Source: Lingula anatina
Taxonomy: Eukaryota; Brachiopoda; Lingulata; Lingulida; Lingulidae
Assembly (NCBI RefSeq): GCF_001039355.2
Contig: NW_019776135.1
Location: forward strand, 430,862-494,861
Direction of reading: 5' to 3'
Length of the DNA stretch: 64,000 bases
Part shown: piece after piece, positions 1-11,347 of the stretch
How positions within the stretch are numbered: the first letter of the stretch is position 1
Layout of the letters: every line of letters starts with the position of its first letter
Position numbers and translations under genes: made by a program
Notes under the pieces: model-generated
What the model was told of the DNA's origin: nothing
The model's input: only the letters and a program-made list of their open reading frames with translations
The model's database searches: none

Positions 1-872
1 CAGTGCGTCGGATAACGAAAAGCCCAGAATGGCACACATTGTGGATATAAATGCATTTTTAACAAAAAGACGAATATATCTCATGAATCTTATATAGTGT
101 TGTTGTTGTCTGCTTTTCCCGCGGTTTTAAGTAGGTCACCAGTGACTTTGCAATGTCAGAGAGAGCTCCGTCAGTTAAAATCTCTTAAGAGATTTTAACA
201 AAAAACCGTACGTTTAGGAAAAAAACCCTGGATTAACTTTGAATGCAGGAATGGGGTCGTTGACCATTGGTAAGTACGGGAAAATTGCCGTTTTTTCCAG
301 GAAAATCCAATTTTTGGCCAAAACGAAGAGTTATTATGACTTTAAAATCTTATGTTAAACTGTTTAAGATACCAGAAAATACACATAAAGAAACTTACAC
401 CAAAGGTACAGTTAAGCACTCCATTGCTGCTGTAAGTATTATCAGTGTTGTTCCCAATAAATGGTTGTCCACTATATCTAACCCCATGACTGGACAGGCA
501 GGACTGAAACATGTATTCTTGAAATTTATCGAAAAAAAAAATGCACTTGGGGAGTCTAAAATCTAGCATGTTGTTCAAAAATAAATATCAGTAGTAAATC
601 ACACAGTTCAGTTCAATAAGTTAAGTAAAACCAAGAATGAAGAGCATAACATAAAATTTTAAACTCATAATGAATTGTACATAACTTTTTTCAAGTCTTT
701 AACTGGTTTCCTTTAGCATAAGTTAATTTTATCACTTAGTCAAATTTAACAATGACAGCATTAACCTAGATATAGCACATGCACTGGAAGCAACTTTTAA
801 AATATCTCATCAAGAACTGATTTTCTATATACTATTTAAAATGATAAACATTGTCAAATAATATGTAATTAC
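1..872. other. Intronic DNA of NUP88 with a degraded piggyBac-type MITE
   Basis: No coding exon is visible. The segment lies downstream of the last readable NUP88 exon on that gene's strand, so it is probably intron; the next NUP88 exon is off the window. Positions about 160-350 match one end of the small TTAA-flanked element described at 46490 and 60846: the phrases for 'gaatggattcattaaccatt' and 'ttttggccaaaac' recur here in diverged form. The far end is not recognisable, so this is an old fragment. Confidence 0.5.
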
Positions 873-2241
873 CTTGAGGGCAAAGGTTTTGTGCAGATGA
901 TGTGTTCAACTACTGCTTCTTGCTGACCAACTTCAAGTAAAGATTCTGAACTACCTGTATGAAAAATGATGGGAAAATAGATTAATGAATAAATTGCAAG
1001 TAACTATATATTATAAGTTGCAATTTTATATGATGAACACGTTTAATACAGCAATTGAAGACTGAATCACATGCAATCCAACAAAGAATTTCATCAGTTA
1101 CATCAAGCACTAAAAGTTACAATAATAGTTTATTTCTAAGTTTTTAGATGTAACTCGAAGAAACTCTCATTGCAACTTTGGATCATGTAAGAATAAAACC
1201 ATGTTGGTTTTAGAGAACAATAAAACTAATGTTAATGGAAATTTAATTCAAAGTTAATCAAATTCCCCTATGAAATGCCTAAATTTATCCCCTTTGCAAG
1301 ATGATACATTTCAATAGTTTGACTGACTGATACTTACTTTCTGTAAAATCTTGTAGTCTGTTTAACCAAGGTAACACCACTGCATGTACCCCTGCACTGT
1401 GCAAACAATGATATCTGTCTTTTGTACTTGGATCTGAAATTCATATTAAAACTTTTCATCTCAAAAGCACATGAAATACACAGACATTCACATCAAAGCA
1501 ATACATTAGAAATGGTCAGGAATAAAGGTACTCAATTTACTATACTGTTTTTTAAATGTGATCTTTGATGTTTTTTTCCCAAACCTTTGCCACCACAAGG
1601 ATTTTTCAACAACTCACCTGTATGCAGCCTTATTGGGCAAGTAAAATCATCTTCAATCAGCTCATCAGTTTCCACAGCAACAGTAGTTAGTGACAGCTCC
1701 AGTTCCACTCTCTCATACACATACAGTGATGTTTCTGACAGTGTATCATATTGTGTGCTGGCTTCAGTCCCAGTCCAAGATACCTCAGACTACAAATATC
1801 AATAATAAATTGTTTTATTATATTAGATGACATGTGATCTGATTATTTTTCATTGCAGGCATTAGTATGTTTCAGCAAGGTTAATTGAGCAATGTCTATT
1901 AGTTTCTCTCAAAACTGCCTACACCAGAAAAAAGTGAGCCTTTCCATGTTTTATTCACATTTTAACAGATATAAAAAAAACTTGATTCACAATTCTGCTA
2001 ATAATTGGTGTCACACTAGTTTAATAAAATTGCCCACAATATGCCTGTAAATGAACTTACTAAAGAATCATCATCCTCGCCCTTATTGAGAACCACACAG
2101 TGGTACAAATTACCATCACTTGTAGCTATAACTAGTACTGGTGGAGTGGAGTGGATGCACAGGAGAGAGCAGGCATCTGTACCATAGTTGTCCTCAGCAG
2201 GGGGATGCATGGTCAAAGGACCCACTACCTTAGATTTCAAC
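873..2241 (-). CDS. NUP88: Nucleoporin NUP88, four internal exons (partial gene)
   Basis: NUP88 is a nuclear-pore component on the cytoplasmic face; it binds NUP214 and the export receptor CRM1 and supports protein and RNA export. Exons on the minus strand are 2061-2241, 1618-1789, 1338-1433 and 873-954, each with AG acceptor and GT donor, and all splice phases join (phase 0, then 1, 1, 2). The joined reading frame gives about 177 residues of the roughly 740 in the human protein, corresponding to the end of the N-terminal beta-propeller. Diagnostic stretches are [61 protein letters not shown] and [11 protein letters not shown], which follow the human order. The 5' exons should lie above 2241 and I could not identify them; the 3' half is beyond position 1. 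Identification is strong; the exon edges are from splice consensus only. Confidence 0.93.
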
Positions 2242-5200
2242 CTAAAACAACACCAAAACAGTAAACTGCTTAAGTAGTCTAGATGCAAAATCTTATAGGT
2301 CTACTTTAAAAATAAAGTGACTTTGAAAGCCTTTGTGCTACTGATTTATTCTACTCATATGTGAAACAATAAGTTGTTTGAGGCTGCAAAGTACTTAAAC
2401 ACAANGTATCTTTTAGGTGGATGGCACACATGTTTAAGTGCATTGTTTAGTAGTTATTCTCTCTGTATATATGTGACAGTAATAATTTGTTCAGAGTAAC
2501 AAACGATTGCATCTGTCTCAGTACAAGTGAAAATCAAAATGCCTAATAACTAATCACTCATACGAGACGTAGGGATTGAAAAAAGTAGTTGTTGATCAAA
2601 ACAATTCTGAAGATGCGATTTTTGTGAAATGACTTATTTAGTGATGTGCATGTGTCTAGCTTGTTTAAGTTGTTGAATTTTTAATTTATAAAATATTTCA
2701 TACATGGTCTCATATTTATATTACTCTCAAGCTATGCTCTTCGGTGTCATTGTGTTACATGGGACTATTGGAACCTGAAGTTAGTTTGCTATGGAGTCAT
2801 GTTATCCTTCATGCAGTTTTATAGCTAGGATGAACACTGTGAATAAGAAATGGGCTTTAATAAGCTTTACTTAATTTATGACAGTTTAAACAAAACCAGT
2901 CTACAAAGCCTTGCTTTGAATTAATGTTAACCTCAGATTGGTTTTAAAAGAACAAGTACAAAAATGTTGGATGGACTTAATCACCAGCATCATTTACATT
3001 TTACCTAAATGCTGTCGTTAACGCAGTTTCATGAATAATATTTTTTAAGTTGTCTGTCGTTCAGCACACGTAGTAGATGAAGTTGTGAAACATTGATGAA
3101 GATCAATCCAAGCACAATCTAGCCTATTATTTTTTACAAAATAAATCATGATGAGTAAATATTCATCACACGTTTCTGCTTGTGTCACTTGAAAGCTTTT
3201 GATCAATGACGTTCACTGACATCACAATCATTTGACAATTAAAAAGAAATTGGACAGGTTCAAGGGACAGTTTTTATGTCAGCTAGGGGGACTTCTGGTA
3301 GAGGGTACAGCATAGGTGTTTCCTCACTCGAGATTAACACCTTGACAGAAGCATCACGACATCCCAGATATAAGCAAGTAGAATAAAAGCTTTTTTCTCC
3401 AAGCATCCTATTCCTAACCACTCAGTTAGGACAAAGGTGAAGTTACATGTACAACTACAATTAATAGAACAGCTGCATTCCTTAAAAAAAAAAAAAAAAG
3501 AGAAACCGTAGACAAAACAAAGAAGAATAAAAAACACAATCATTGAGAAGTTTATCTCCATGTGTGTGAAATTAAAAAAAGACATCTGGCTGCATCTTTA
3601 GACAAGGGCGTTAGGACATAGCTGCCAATCAAAATGGCAGCACATTGTCTAATGCGTGAACATATAAAATGTTACAAAAATGCAATTTATCTGCCATGTC
3701 AAATACCCACATGAAATATTAGAGAGATCAAAAAAGGTATTTTTCTGCTCAAATTGGAGCTATCGTGACACTTGATCTTTGTTTTTAATTGGTCTTTTGA
3801 GAAGTGTTTTATTTTGTTTAGTATTAAATAATAACAGGGATGCTGTGCCTGTGATTTTAACAATTTTGCTAACACCTGCCTGAATAAATTCAACCTAACA
3901 TGACATTAAATGCACCTGATATGCTAAGTGCTTGTGTGATTTTGCCTTACTCTCATGAAGTTATTTTTTGCCTTTGTATTGTTATCATGTCTGTTAGAAA
4001 TTTTGATTTAGGAATGAAAATCAAGTTAACATTAAGGATAAAAAATTGTGTATCTTGGCACCAGCAATAAGACTAGTCTAGCACCTTTTCACTTATTCTG
4101 TTTGTTTTTGCAAGCCTTGTTTTATTTTTCAGCCAAAGGACGTATTATAAGAAAATTCTCAAACATTTGGTTATAGTTTTAGATGAAGTGAGTGTGTGAT
4201 GGTTTCCTCATGTGTTCAGTAATCATTACAGAGTACCAGGTGATGTGAGATGTGAGTCAACTTCTTCCACCTGTGTAGGCTGGGTCAGAGGACCCCACCA
4301 CAACCACGAAATGCCATGCCAAATGTAAACTAGTTTCTTGACTTAATAAATTAAGTATATAAGTTAAGTGTTTATTCCAAAACAATATCTTATTAACTTT
4401 ACAAATGATGATGTAAAAGTTCAGAGGGGTTGTCTGGTTTTTTAGGCATGCCTTGATTACATGCTCACTATATTAAAATAAGTGTGAATTTGGAATTTGT
4501 GAATAATTGCTCTATATCTTATTCTATCGCTTTAGCCTGTGAAAAACCAAGTTTTGTACTTCAAAGATTGAAAGAGAGTTTTAATTCTGATTAAATTATT
4601 GAAACACCAACATGAAATGCAGCACAGCCATGTTTGGTGTGCTTAATTGGGTAATGGTTTGGTTTTTTTCTGTTGATGAATCACAAAAACTGTCAGGTAA
4701 AGCCAGGTGGCCATAACCTAGGCCCACATGCTGTGATGTCATAAGTATAAGGGCTTACCACATAATTTTCTTTAATTTGATGTGATGAAAACTTGTGCCA
4801 GAGAAAAGAATCTAGAGACTTTAAAGATAGAATATAAATGATGGGAAAGCTTTATATAATTTTTGAACTATATGTTTTACTATTTTGGGATAAATGTTTG
4901 TAGAAGTAGTTAAATTAGTTTTTTAAAGGTCAGGCAGCCAACATTTTCTAAACCATTTCTAAAAAAAAAAAAAAAAAGAAAAACTTTTACATCAACCATA
5001 TCAAGCCATCAATCAAAGCCCCAACATATTTGAGTTTTTATTCATAAAGAGTTCATAAGGTTTGCTTGTATGAAGCTTGTTTGCAACTTCATGTAGAAAT
5101 ATGTCTGTTCTTCAGATTATTTTGCCTCACTAATGCAGATAGATGATTTAACTATTTGCATAAAGTTTCTGGAGTCCTCTGCTGGATAGCTTTATTCACA

Positions 5201-5514
5201 GCTTTAAAAAGTATTTCATTTTGTCTTTCTTCAGCATGATTTTTAAGTACAGTTTTGCTTGTTTCAAAAATAAAGAGATTTTTACCTAATTGTGCTGATG
5301 ATGGCTTGTTGGATGTTTGATGTACTTTTAAGGTTCTTGGGGAAACATTTGAAGTTTGGCTAAAAGTCTTAGCCTACCATGAAGCAGAGTAAATCTTTAC
5401 ATGCTCTCTGAAACTAATCAACAAAATACACTTAATATTCACCTCAAACTGGAAAACAAGCTTGATTAGATCTTTTTTTTTCTGGAATTGTGGCAATTTT
5501 TTTGTGAAATTTTT

Positions 5515-5750
5515 CATTTTCTCTTTCTAGTATTGTCAATGTTTGAATTTGAGCTCTTTTGGGCCTGAAGCCTTATGCTAGTTACATATTTCTGATATCT
5601 GTATTATCTGTTGTGCATGATAAAATTTAGGTGATTTTACTGTTAAGCACAATGTATTATTGCATCAAAATTGACAAAATAACTTAGTTTGTGTATCACT
5701 TTGCTGCTTTGTTTTTCTTAATTCATTATAAACTGTGTCCATGATGGCTA
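5515..5750. repeat. R1 interspersed repeat, copy A (partial)
   Basis: This is a diverged copy of a repeat seen five times in the window. Shared landmarks are 'gcctgaagccttatgctag', a stretch ending 'tgttgtgcatgat', and 'attgcatcaaaattgac'. Other copies lie at about 22308-22990, 39893-40930, 46370-47510 and 51540-52240. No protein-coding content was seen, so it is probably a non-autonomous element or an old transposon remnant. Confidence 0.65.
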
Positions 5751-6539
5751 TCAGTGTTGCCACTATTTCTGGGAGCTTGTCAAACATTAGTGCCAGGCCT
5801 AGAAAATGAGAGAGGTTCTTGAAATCTTAATGATGCTGAAAAATCTGCAATTGGGAGACATTTTTAAGTGGCACTCCTGTTATTCCATGGCTGATTAGAC
5901 TGGTGGAAGGCATGCTGCATGTGTCTGCCAATCATCCCATCAACATTCTGTGTATTGGGCTTGGATTTTAATTCCATTTATAACATTTTGGAGACAATGG
6001 ATACTTTGTTTTTGTACTGTATGTTTCAAAATAAAAAATATGACTACATTCATAATCTCGACAAAATTGGAAAATAGTATACCTGAAGACAACAGGATAT
6101 ATTATTCTCTGAGTGACTTGTACTTTGTAGTATATTTTCACTGTCTACTTGTTACAACAACTCTCCATGCTCTATCTAAAAACTTTGATTCAGGTTCTTC
6201 CTTTGCATAAAAGACAGGTTTACTTCTGGTTTAGCTATGATGCAATCCTAAACTTCTTCCAGTATTTATCAATCCAATTGAAATAAATTTTTAGAGATAA
6301 AATGACCAATGAAGGAAAGCAACACTGGCACACTGAACACTGTTGTTTTTATTACTCTTTATTGTAGCCATGCTGAAAGACCCAGCTGGTATTCAAAGGA
6401 CAAATCACACTGACAATTTCAACCGCAGTAAAGGTCTGATCACTGTCCTATCAGGGCTAACTTTTCTAATGAGAATGGACTCTGTATCCCTTATGGCTAT
6501 ATATCCAAATAAACTATCAGAAATCAGTGGAAAACTTTT

Positions 6540-7300
6540 TTACCTTTTGGCTTTAAACTTACAGAACTGATGAATATTCATAAAACACAGGTCAAGTTTG
6601 TAAATCAACATGATGGAGCCATTCTTTCAAAAGTTGTGCTGTTTTTTTAGCTTTTTTAAGCATGTATGCAATACTGATAACACAATAAGTGGTAAACCAT
6701 TTTACCTTTTGGCTTGAAACTTGCAGAACTGTTGAATATTCAAAGTACGCAGATCAAGTTTGAAAATCAGCATGATGGGGCCATTTTTTCAAAAGTTATT
6801 TTTTTTTTTTTTCAGTATACATGCAACACTGATAACACATTTCAAGGAAAACCGGTAGGCATATTGTCTTGAAACCTACAGGAGTGATCAATCTTGCTAC
6901 AATACTGGGAAAGTTCGATAATCAGCTTGATTGGGCCATTTTTACTCTTTTTATGTATTTTTACTCTTTTTATGTACATACATATAGCGTCTGTCGTCAT
7001 TGTCGTCGCTGTGCACTTTCACCGATAACACGATAAGTGAAAAAACGTTTTACCTTTTGGCTTGAAACTTACGGAACTGATGAATATTCATAATACGCAG
7101 GTCAAGAAAATCAGCATGATCAGGCCATATTTATGGAAGTTATACGATTTTTTCAGTATATATGCAACATTGATAACACATTTCAAGGAAAACCCATCAG
7201 CCTATTGTCTTGCAACTCACAGGAGTGATTAATCTTACTAATATACAGATCAAGTTCGATATTAAGCTTGCTCTGTCAAGTTTTGAAGTTATGCCTTTTT
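6540..7300 (+). repeat. R2 interspersed repeat, three tandem diverged units
   Basis: Three units of roughly 230-270 bp repeat the same order: 'taccttttggctt', 'gaatattca', 'cagcatgat', 'gggccatttt', 'gataacacatttcaagg'. The family recurs in reverse orientation at 15183-15322 and 18455-18740, either side of the piggyBac element, and forward at about 41362-41570 and 49678-49835. No open reading frame spans it. The units are diverged from each other, so the array is old. Confidence 0.7.
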
Positions 7301-7978
7301 ATATATANTGGGAGGTAATGGCATTGATACATATCTGATGCACTGCAGCCTAAGTATGAAGACACCACACTTTCAGAGGTGGGCCAGGCTTTTTATCGTT
7401 TCTAGGTTAACGCAAATGCATCACATCTGTTTGATTTGTCTGAGTATCAAAAATCTCTTGAACATTTAATTTTTCTTCAAATTAATTCAAATTTTGCAAC
7501 AAGGTATATAAAAACATCAATAATAATTATAGCAATATTCATAATCATAATAATGAAAAAATGTTCCTCAAGATTTATGCCCCTTCAACAATGGTAGAAC
7601 ATCTTAACTTGGTGTCTGAATTGCTCCATGGCCTTGGGGTAGAAAAAAGATAGGAGGAATAAAAACCTCCCGAGGTGTCCTATCCACATTTTAGGAACTG
7701 GCACACTGTGTTCAATAGCAGGCTAAATTCAATCTAAAAACATAGTCCAACTGAATGCTTCAGATGATACACATATACCAGGACCTTGCAGGAACGACAA
7801 ATGAGTGAGTCCCATGTCCAGACACCTACTGTCATTAAGTTGGTTCAATTTTTAAGGCAATCTAAGGCAACGGATATCTAGGCACACAACTAACACACGG
7901 GTACCAATCATGGTAACAATTGCATAAATACTAATATCCATAACATATTGCATAACTAATATCCATAACACATTGCAT

Positions 7979-7983
<5 letters not shown>

Positions 7984-8074
<91 letters not shown>
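7984..8074. repeat. (GT)n dinucleotide microsatellite
   Basis: About 45 uninterrupted GT units. It lies only about 15 bp past the splice donor of the activin-receptor exon (donor at 8087-8088), so on the gene strand a CA repeat begins almost at once in the intron. The His-Thr tail of the raw reading frame comes from reading through this donor into the repeat and is not protein. Confidence 0.97.
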
Positions 8075-8077
<3 letters not shown>

Positions 8078-8088
8078 ATGACCCTCAC

Positions 8089-8397
8089 CTGTTGGTTTTG
8101 GTGTGGTAGGTAAAGGAACATGGCTGATGTTAGTATTACACATGTCCCTGTCACAACAGCAGAAGAAAACATCCTTGTCTGGTTTATCTTTATTCTCAAT
8201 GCACTGTTCCTTGCCATAGCAGTCGCTGTAGTCCAACCAGCAGCCCTTCTTCAAAAGTTTGAACTCCAGGGAGGTGTTCTTCCACGAGGCATAGCAGTGG
8301 ACCCTCTTCCCCGTGTCAGGAGTCTCGCAGTGCTCTGTGGTGTTAAAGCTCTCTACTTGGGAGTCATAATATTCACACGTGGTTGCTGTTGCCATGT
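8089..8397 (-). CDS. Activin receptor type-2 ectodomain exon (partial gene)
   Basis: The exon encodes the extracellular ligand-binding domain of a type II activin receptor (ACVR2A/ACVR2B family), a three-finger domain that binds activins, myostatin/GDFs and BMPs outside the cell. The acceptor is ctttgcag at 8398 and the donor is GTGAGG at 8088-8083; the exon is 309 nt, phase 1 at both ends. It has ten cysteines in the family pattern: one before EYY, then HCYASWKN, KKGCWLDYSDCY, a CCC triplet and DMCN. KRVHCYASWKN and KGCWLD are very close to vertebrate ACVR2. It ends in a Thr/Pro-rich linker (PTTPKPT) as expected before the transmembrane segment. The signal-peptide exon (upstream, above 8397) and the transmembrane and kinase exons (below 8089) were not found. 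It may be a full receptor with distant exons, a misplaced fragment, or a decoy-like ectodomain gene. Confidence 0.88.
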
Positions 8398-8763
8398 CTG
8401 CAAAGAGTAATAAACCAAGGTCATTCTGACTGTTATGTCTTATGCTACACTTATGAATAATCTCTCAACTGTCTATAAAAAGAGAGAGCTAGATGCAACC
8501 AAACCAGAAATTGCTCTCTGCAAATGTTATGCAATGGAAATGCCTAGAGACAAAATTTACTTACCGAATTGTTATTCAAGTAACAGATTCAATCATAACA
8601 TCAAGCTAATATTTCTCAAAACTCGAATCTTATATATGCATAAATCCATTCCTATCTGTGTTTTGACTAAGATACTGCACGTGAGTTTTCCTTAAATCTA
8701 ACCCTTGTCCAACAAAAAATCATATCAGTTTCTTAAACATTTTTCCCTTCTTTCATGTTCTTT

Positions 8764-8887
8764 GAATGATGTGATTTTTTCCTTCAGTCAACAGCTAATA
8801 TTGAGATAGGTTTTAGCTCCAATATTTCGATGTCTATCAGGACATCTTCAATATTAGCTGTTGACTGAAGAAAAAATCACATCATTC
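8764..8887. repeat. Foldback (inverted repeat) element, about 41-bp arms
   Basis: Arms at 8764-8804 and 8848-8887 are near-perfect reverse complements, with one extra base in the left T/C run. The 43-bp loop, read on the minus strand, contains a smaller hairpin with gatgtc and gacatc as stem and CTGATA as loop, followed by GAAA. It may be a small non-autonomous foldback transposon. A similar arrangement occurs at 42433-42598. Confidence 0.8.
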
Positions 8888-9068
8888 TTAAAACTTAACA
8901 CAGCTGATGAAGTTCTTCTCTGACTTTTATGCTCTTTATTCCTAGACCTGCAAACCTTTTTCTTAGTATGAATATTACCACATGCTTTTTACTGTAACTA
9001 ACAATAAACATGTCTTTTCTGCATTCTAATTCCTTACATATAAATATGAATTTTTCTCCTGCACCGAG

Positions 9069-9169
9069 CATGTGACTGCACTCTTGGAGCTGTACAGACG
9101 CTTGGGTGGTCCTTCATTCCCTCTCCTGCTACCACTATCGCACAAGGACACAGACAAGCCAGCTGAGAG
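9069..9169 (+). CDS. Possible internal exon, unidentified product
   Basis: A GC-richer patch reads openly for 33 codons on the plus strand, beginning HVTALLELYRRLGG and ending SHKDTDKPAER, and stops at a good donor (GAGAG then GTAACA). The acceptor side is weak: the only AG is in a 'caccgag' context. The LELYRRLG part looks amphipathic and helical. The minus strand is also open in two frames, with a fair acceptor, so strand is not settled. I do not recognise the family and could not find partner exons. Confidence 0.3.
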
Positions 9170-10546
9170 GTAACAACATAATCAATGCAATGCACTGAAA
9201 TAGGTCTACTTCACTAATAACCCATCAAACCCATCGCCTCAGCTACATTCAGAAGAGGGCAATTTCAGACCAAGGAGTCTCTGTGTTATTTATTTGCCAG
9301 ATATCACCGGCCATTAACCAGTCCACAGAGGTCTTGTCTAAGCAGGCCTCTGGACATATTCTTAATCACATTTGTATCAGCCTCTGGAATGTGGACTGAA
9401 CCATTCATAGACTAGTCTTAAATCATTTCTATGGGTTAGTTGATGTTAATTGCTTTATTCCACCTGGGCTCTGGTTTTTGGCCAGTGTATATATAATTCC
9501 CAACATGACCGGATCTTCAAATTGATTACTGGACAATGCCATGAATAAAATAAAACAAATAATGTTACTTAAAAGAAAAGAGTTTCTTAACAGGTTCAAA
9601 ATCCATCAACATAACATCTTATTTGTAAAGTGACCCCAAAACCACAAGCACACGAACAAGGATAGCTGTAAGTTGCTCAATTGGCCTTCCTAAACCAATC
9701 ACTTTCCTCTCACAGCTTGTTCTTTTCTTACTGATGAAACTTAACAGACCTCTTGGCTTTTTCTGCACCCCTGCTCACCCCTGGTGTGCCGTACCGAGGT
9801 TACGTGGCATTACCTCTGCAAGGCAGTCTAGGCTGTCTAGACGCCAGTTAATTGCTCTCAAGAGGCTACATTTTTTCTCTTCTCATTTTACAATCCCCGC
9901 TGTGCAACTACCCTTTCATGCCAGGCACATGAAAGCAGGAAAAGTGCCCAGCACTGTGCTGCTTAACGCTACCTAACTCAAACACACATAAAACAACAGA
10001 AATGTCAGCCACTCCAGCTTAACAGGCCAAAAAACACAGAGTAAAACAAAAACAAAAAATAAAGAATACAGTATCAGAAGAGAAAAAACAGAGGCTCCAA
10101 AACGGTCATTATATCTCAGCATTATAGTGCTGAGCTTAAAAATCCAATTTCCAATCATGTTCAATTTATTGACCCAAAAATCATGGCATGTTAAGTAATG
10201 ATCAAGGCCAAGAAATAAGCAGCTCTATGAACCAGCACGGCACTTATCACCATATTCTAGGCGTGCTCATCCAGGTTAGAAAGTAGAAATGCCTAAGTAC
10301 CCTCATGCATAATCAGATAATCAAATGAGTAAATTACATTTCAAATGACTGAGAATTTTTCTCTTTAAGGGATGACAGACCTCCTCAGGAAAATTTCTCC
10401 ATATCCCCATGTAGTAACCATCATCCACTTGGCATTAGAAAAAAAACTTAGAAGAGCTTCTCAGCTTAAAAAAAATCAACCTTGCTTTGTTTCATATTCA
10501 AATGTTACGATGTTCTCCTTTTTTTTAAGGTGGGGGGGGGGGGGAA

Positions 10547-10909
10547 NNNNNNNNNNNNNNNNNNNNNNNNNNNNNNNNNNNNNNNNNNNNNNNNNNNNNN
10601 NNNNNNNNNNNNNNNNNNNNNNNNNNNNNNNNNNNNNNNNNNNNNNNNNNNNNNNNNNNNNNNNNNNNNNNNNNNNNNNNNNNNNNNNNNNNNNNNNNNN
10701 NNNNNNNNNNNNNNNNNNNNNNNNNNNNNNNNNNNNNNNNNNNNNNNNNNNNNNNNNNNNNNNNNNNNNNNNNNNNNNNNNNNNNNNNNNNNNNNNNNNN
10801 NNNNNNNNNNNNNNNNNNNNNNNNNNNNNNNNNNNNNNNNNNNNNNNNNNNNNNNNNNNNNNNNNNNNNNNNNNNNNNNNNNNNNNNNNNNNNNNNNNNN
10901 NNNNNNNNN
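10547..10909. other. Assembly gap (363 Ns)
   Basis: A run of N flanked on both sides by nearly the same sequence: a T-run, 'aaggt', then 12-17 G. Identical flanks at a gap suggest either a collapsed or duplicated end, or sequencing failure in a G homopolymer. Raw reading frames crossing it are meaningless. Confidence 0.98.
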
Positions 10910-11065
10910 TTTTAAGGTGGGGGGGGGGGGGGGGACTGCTGCTTAAAAAAAAAGATCAAATTTCAATTTATCTACAACTGAGCTATATTAGATTGTGGTC
11001 TAAAATTTCTGGGTTTAAATTAAATTCATTTGGGAAACAGACCTAATGTCCCAACCATGACTAAA

Positions 11066-11168
11066 TTAAGAGTACGTCAAAGGTGGGTTGTCTACAGTCA
11101 CGAGTTGCTTGGCTATCTCTCTGGAAGACCAGCTATCAGGATTCTTGGAAACACTCTTCACCTGCTGC
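11066..11168 (-). CDS. Possible exon or transposon remnant, unidentified
   Basis: On the minus strand, after a plausible acceptor ('ccctgcag'), an open frame runs QVKSVSKNPDSW, then SSREIAKQL, then VTVDNPPLTYS and a stop. The base composition is clearly richer in G+C than the flanks. SREIAKQL would fit a helix-turn-helix-like start of a transposase or a helical domain, but this is only a resemblance. It lies just left of the open stretch at 11348-11566, on the same strand. Confidence 0.22.
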
Positions 11169-11347
11169 AGGGATGTTAATCCTCTTACCACTCACAGATT
11201 TCAAATTCATCACTTAAACTTATTTCTCATTTAATTAATTAATTTATTTATTTCAATATGTTATTCCTTTGTGACAAAATCAAAAGTCACTCTTTGTACA
11301 TTTTAAAAGGACAATTAACAAAAGAATTTTAATGTAAATATCAGTGG

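Larger units (their letters stand above)
2242..8088. other. Intron or intergenic DNA, repeat-bearing
   Basis: I find no exon I can name here. The missing 5' exons of NUP88 and the missing 3' exons of the activin receptor would both be expected on the minus strand of this stretch, yet no nucleoporin propeller or kinase motif was seen. Contents are poly-A runs (3484-3499, 4960-4977), part of the R1 repeat near 5515-5750, three diverged tandem units of the R2 repeat (6540-7300), single unresolved bases (2405, 7307) and the dinucleotide array at 7984. A stretch around 5855-5955 is open on both strands but has no recognisable product. Confidence 0.5.

Noticed and set aside
1587-1805. Plus-strand Ser-rich open frame
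   Set aside because: It is the opposite-strand shadow of a NUP88 exon.
7931-8070. His-Thr repeat tail on the activin-receptor frame
   Set aside because: It is read-through of a good GT donor into the CA microsatellite; splicing removes it.
8120-8410. Plus-strand 96-codon open frame
   Set aside because: Shadow of the activin-receptor ectodomain exon.
10372-11046. Long open frames spanning the N gap
   Set aside because: Most of the residues are unknown bases; no real coding evidence.
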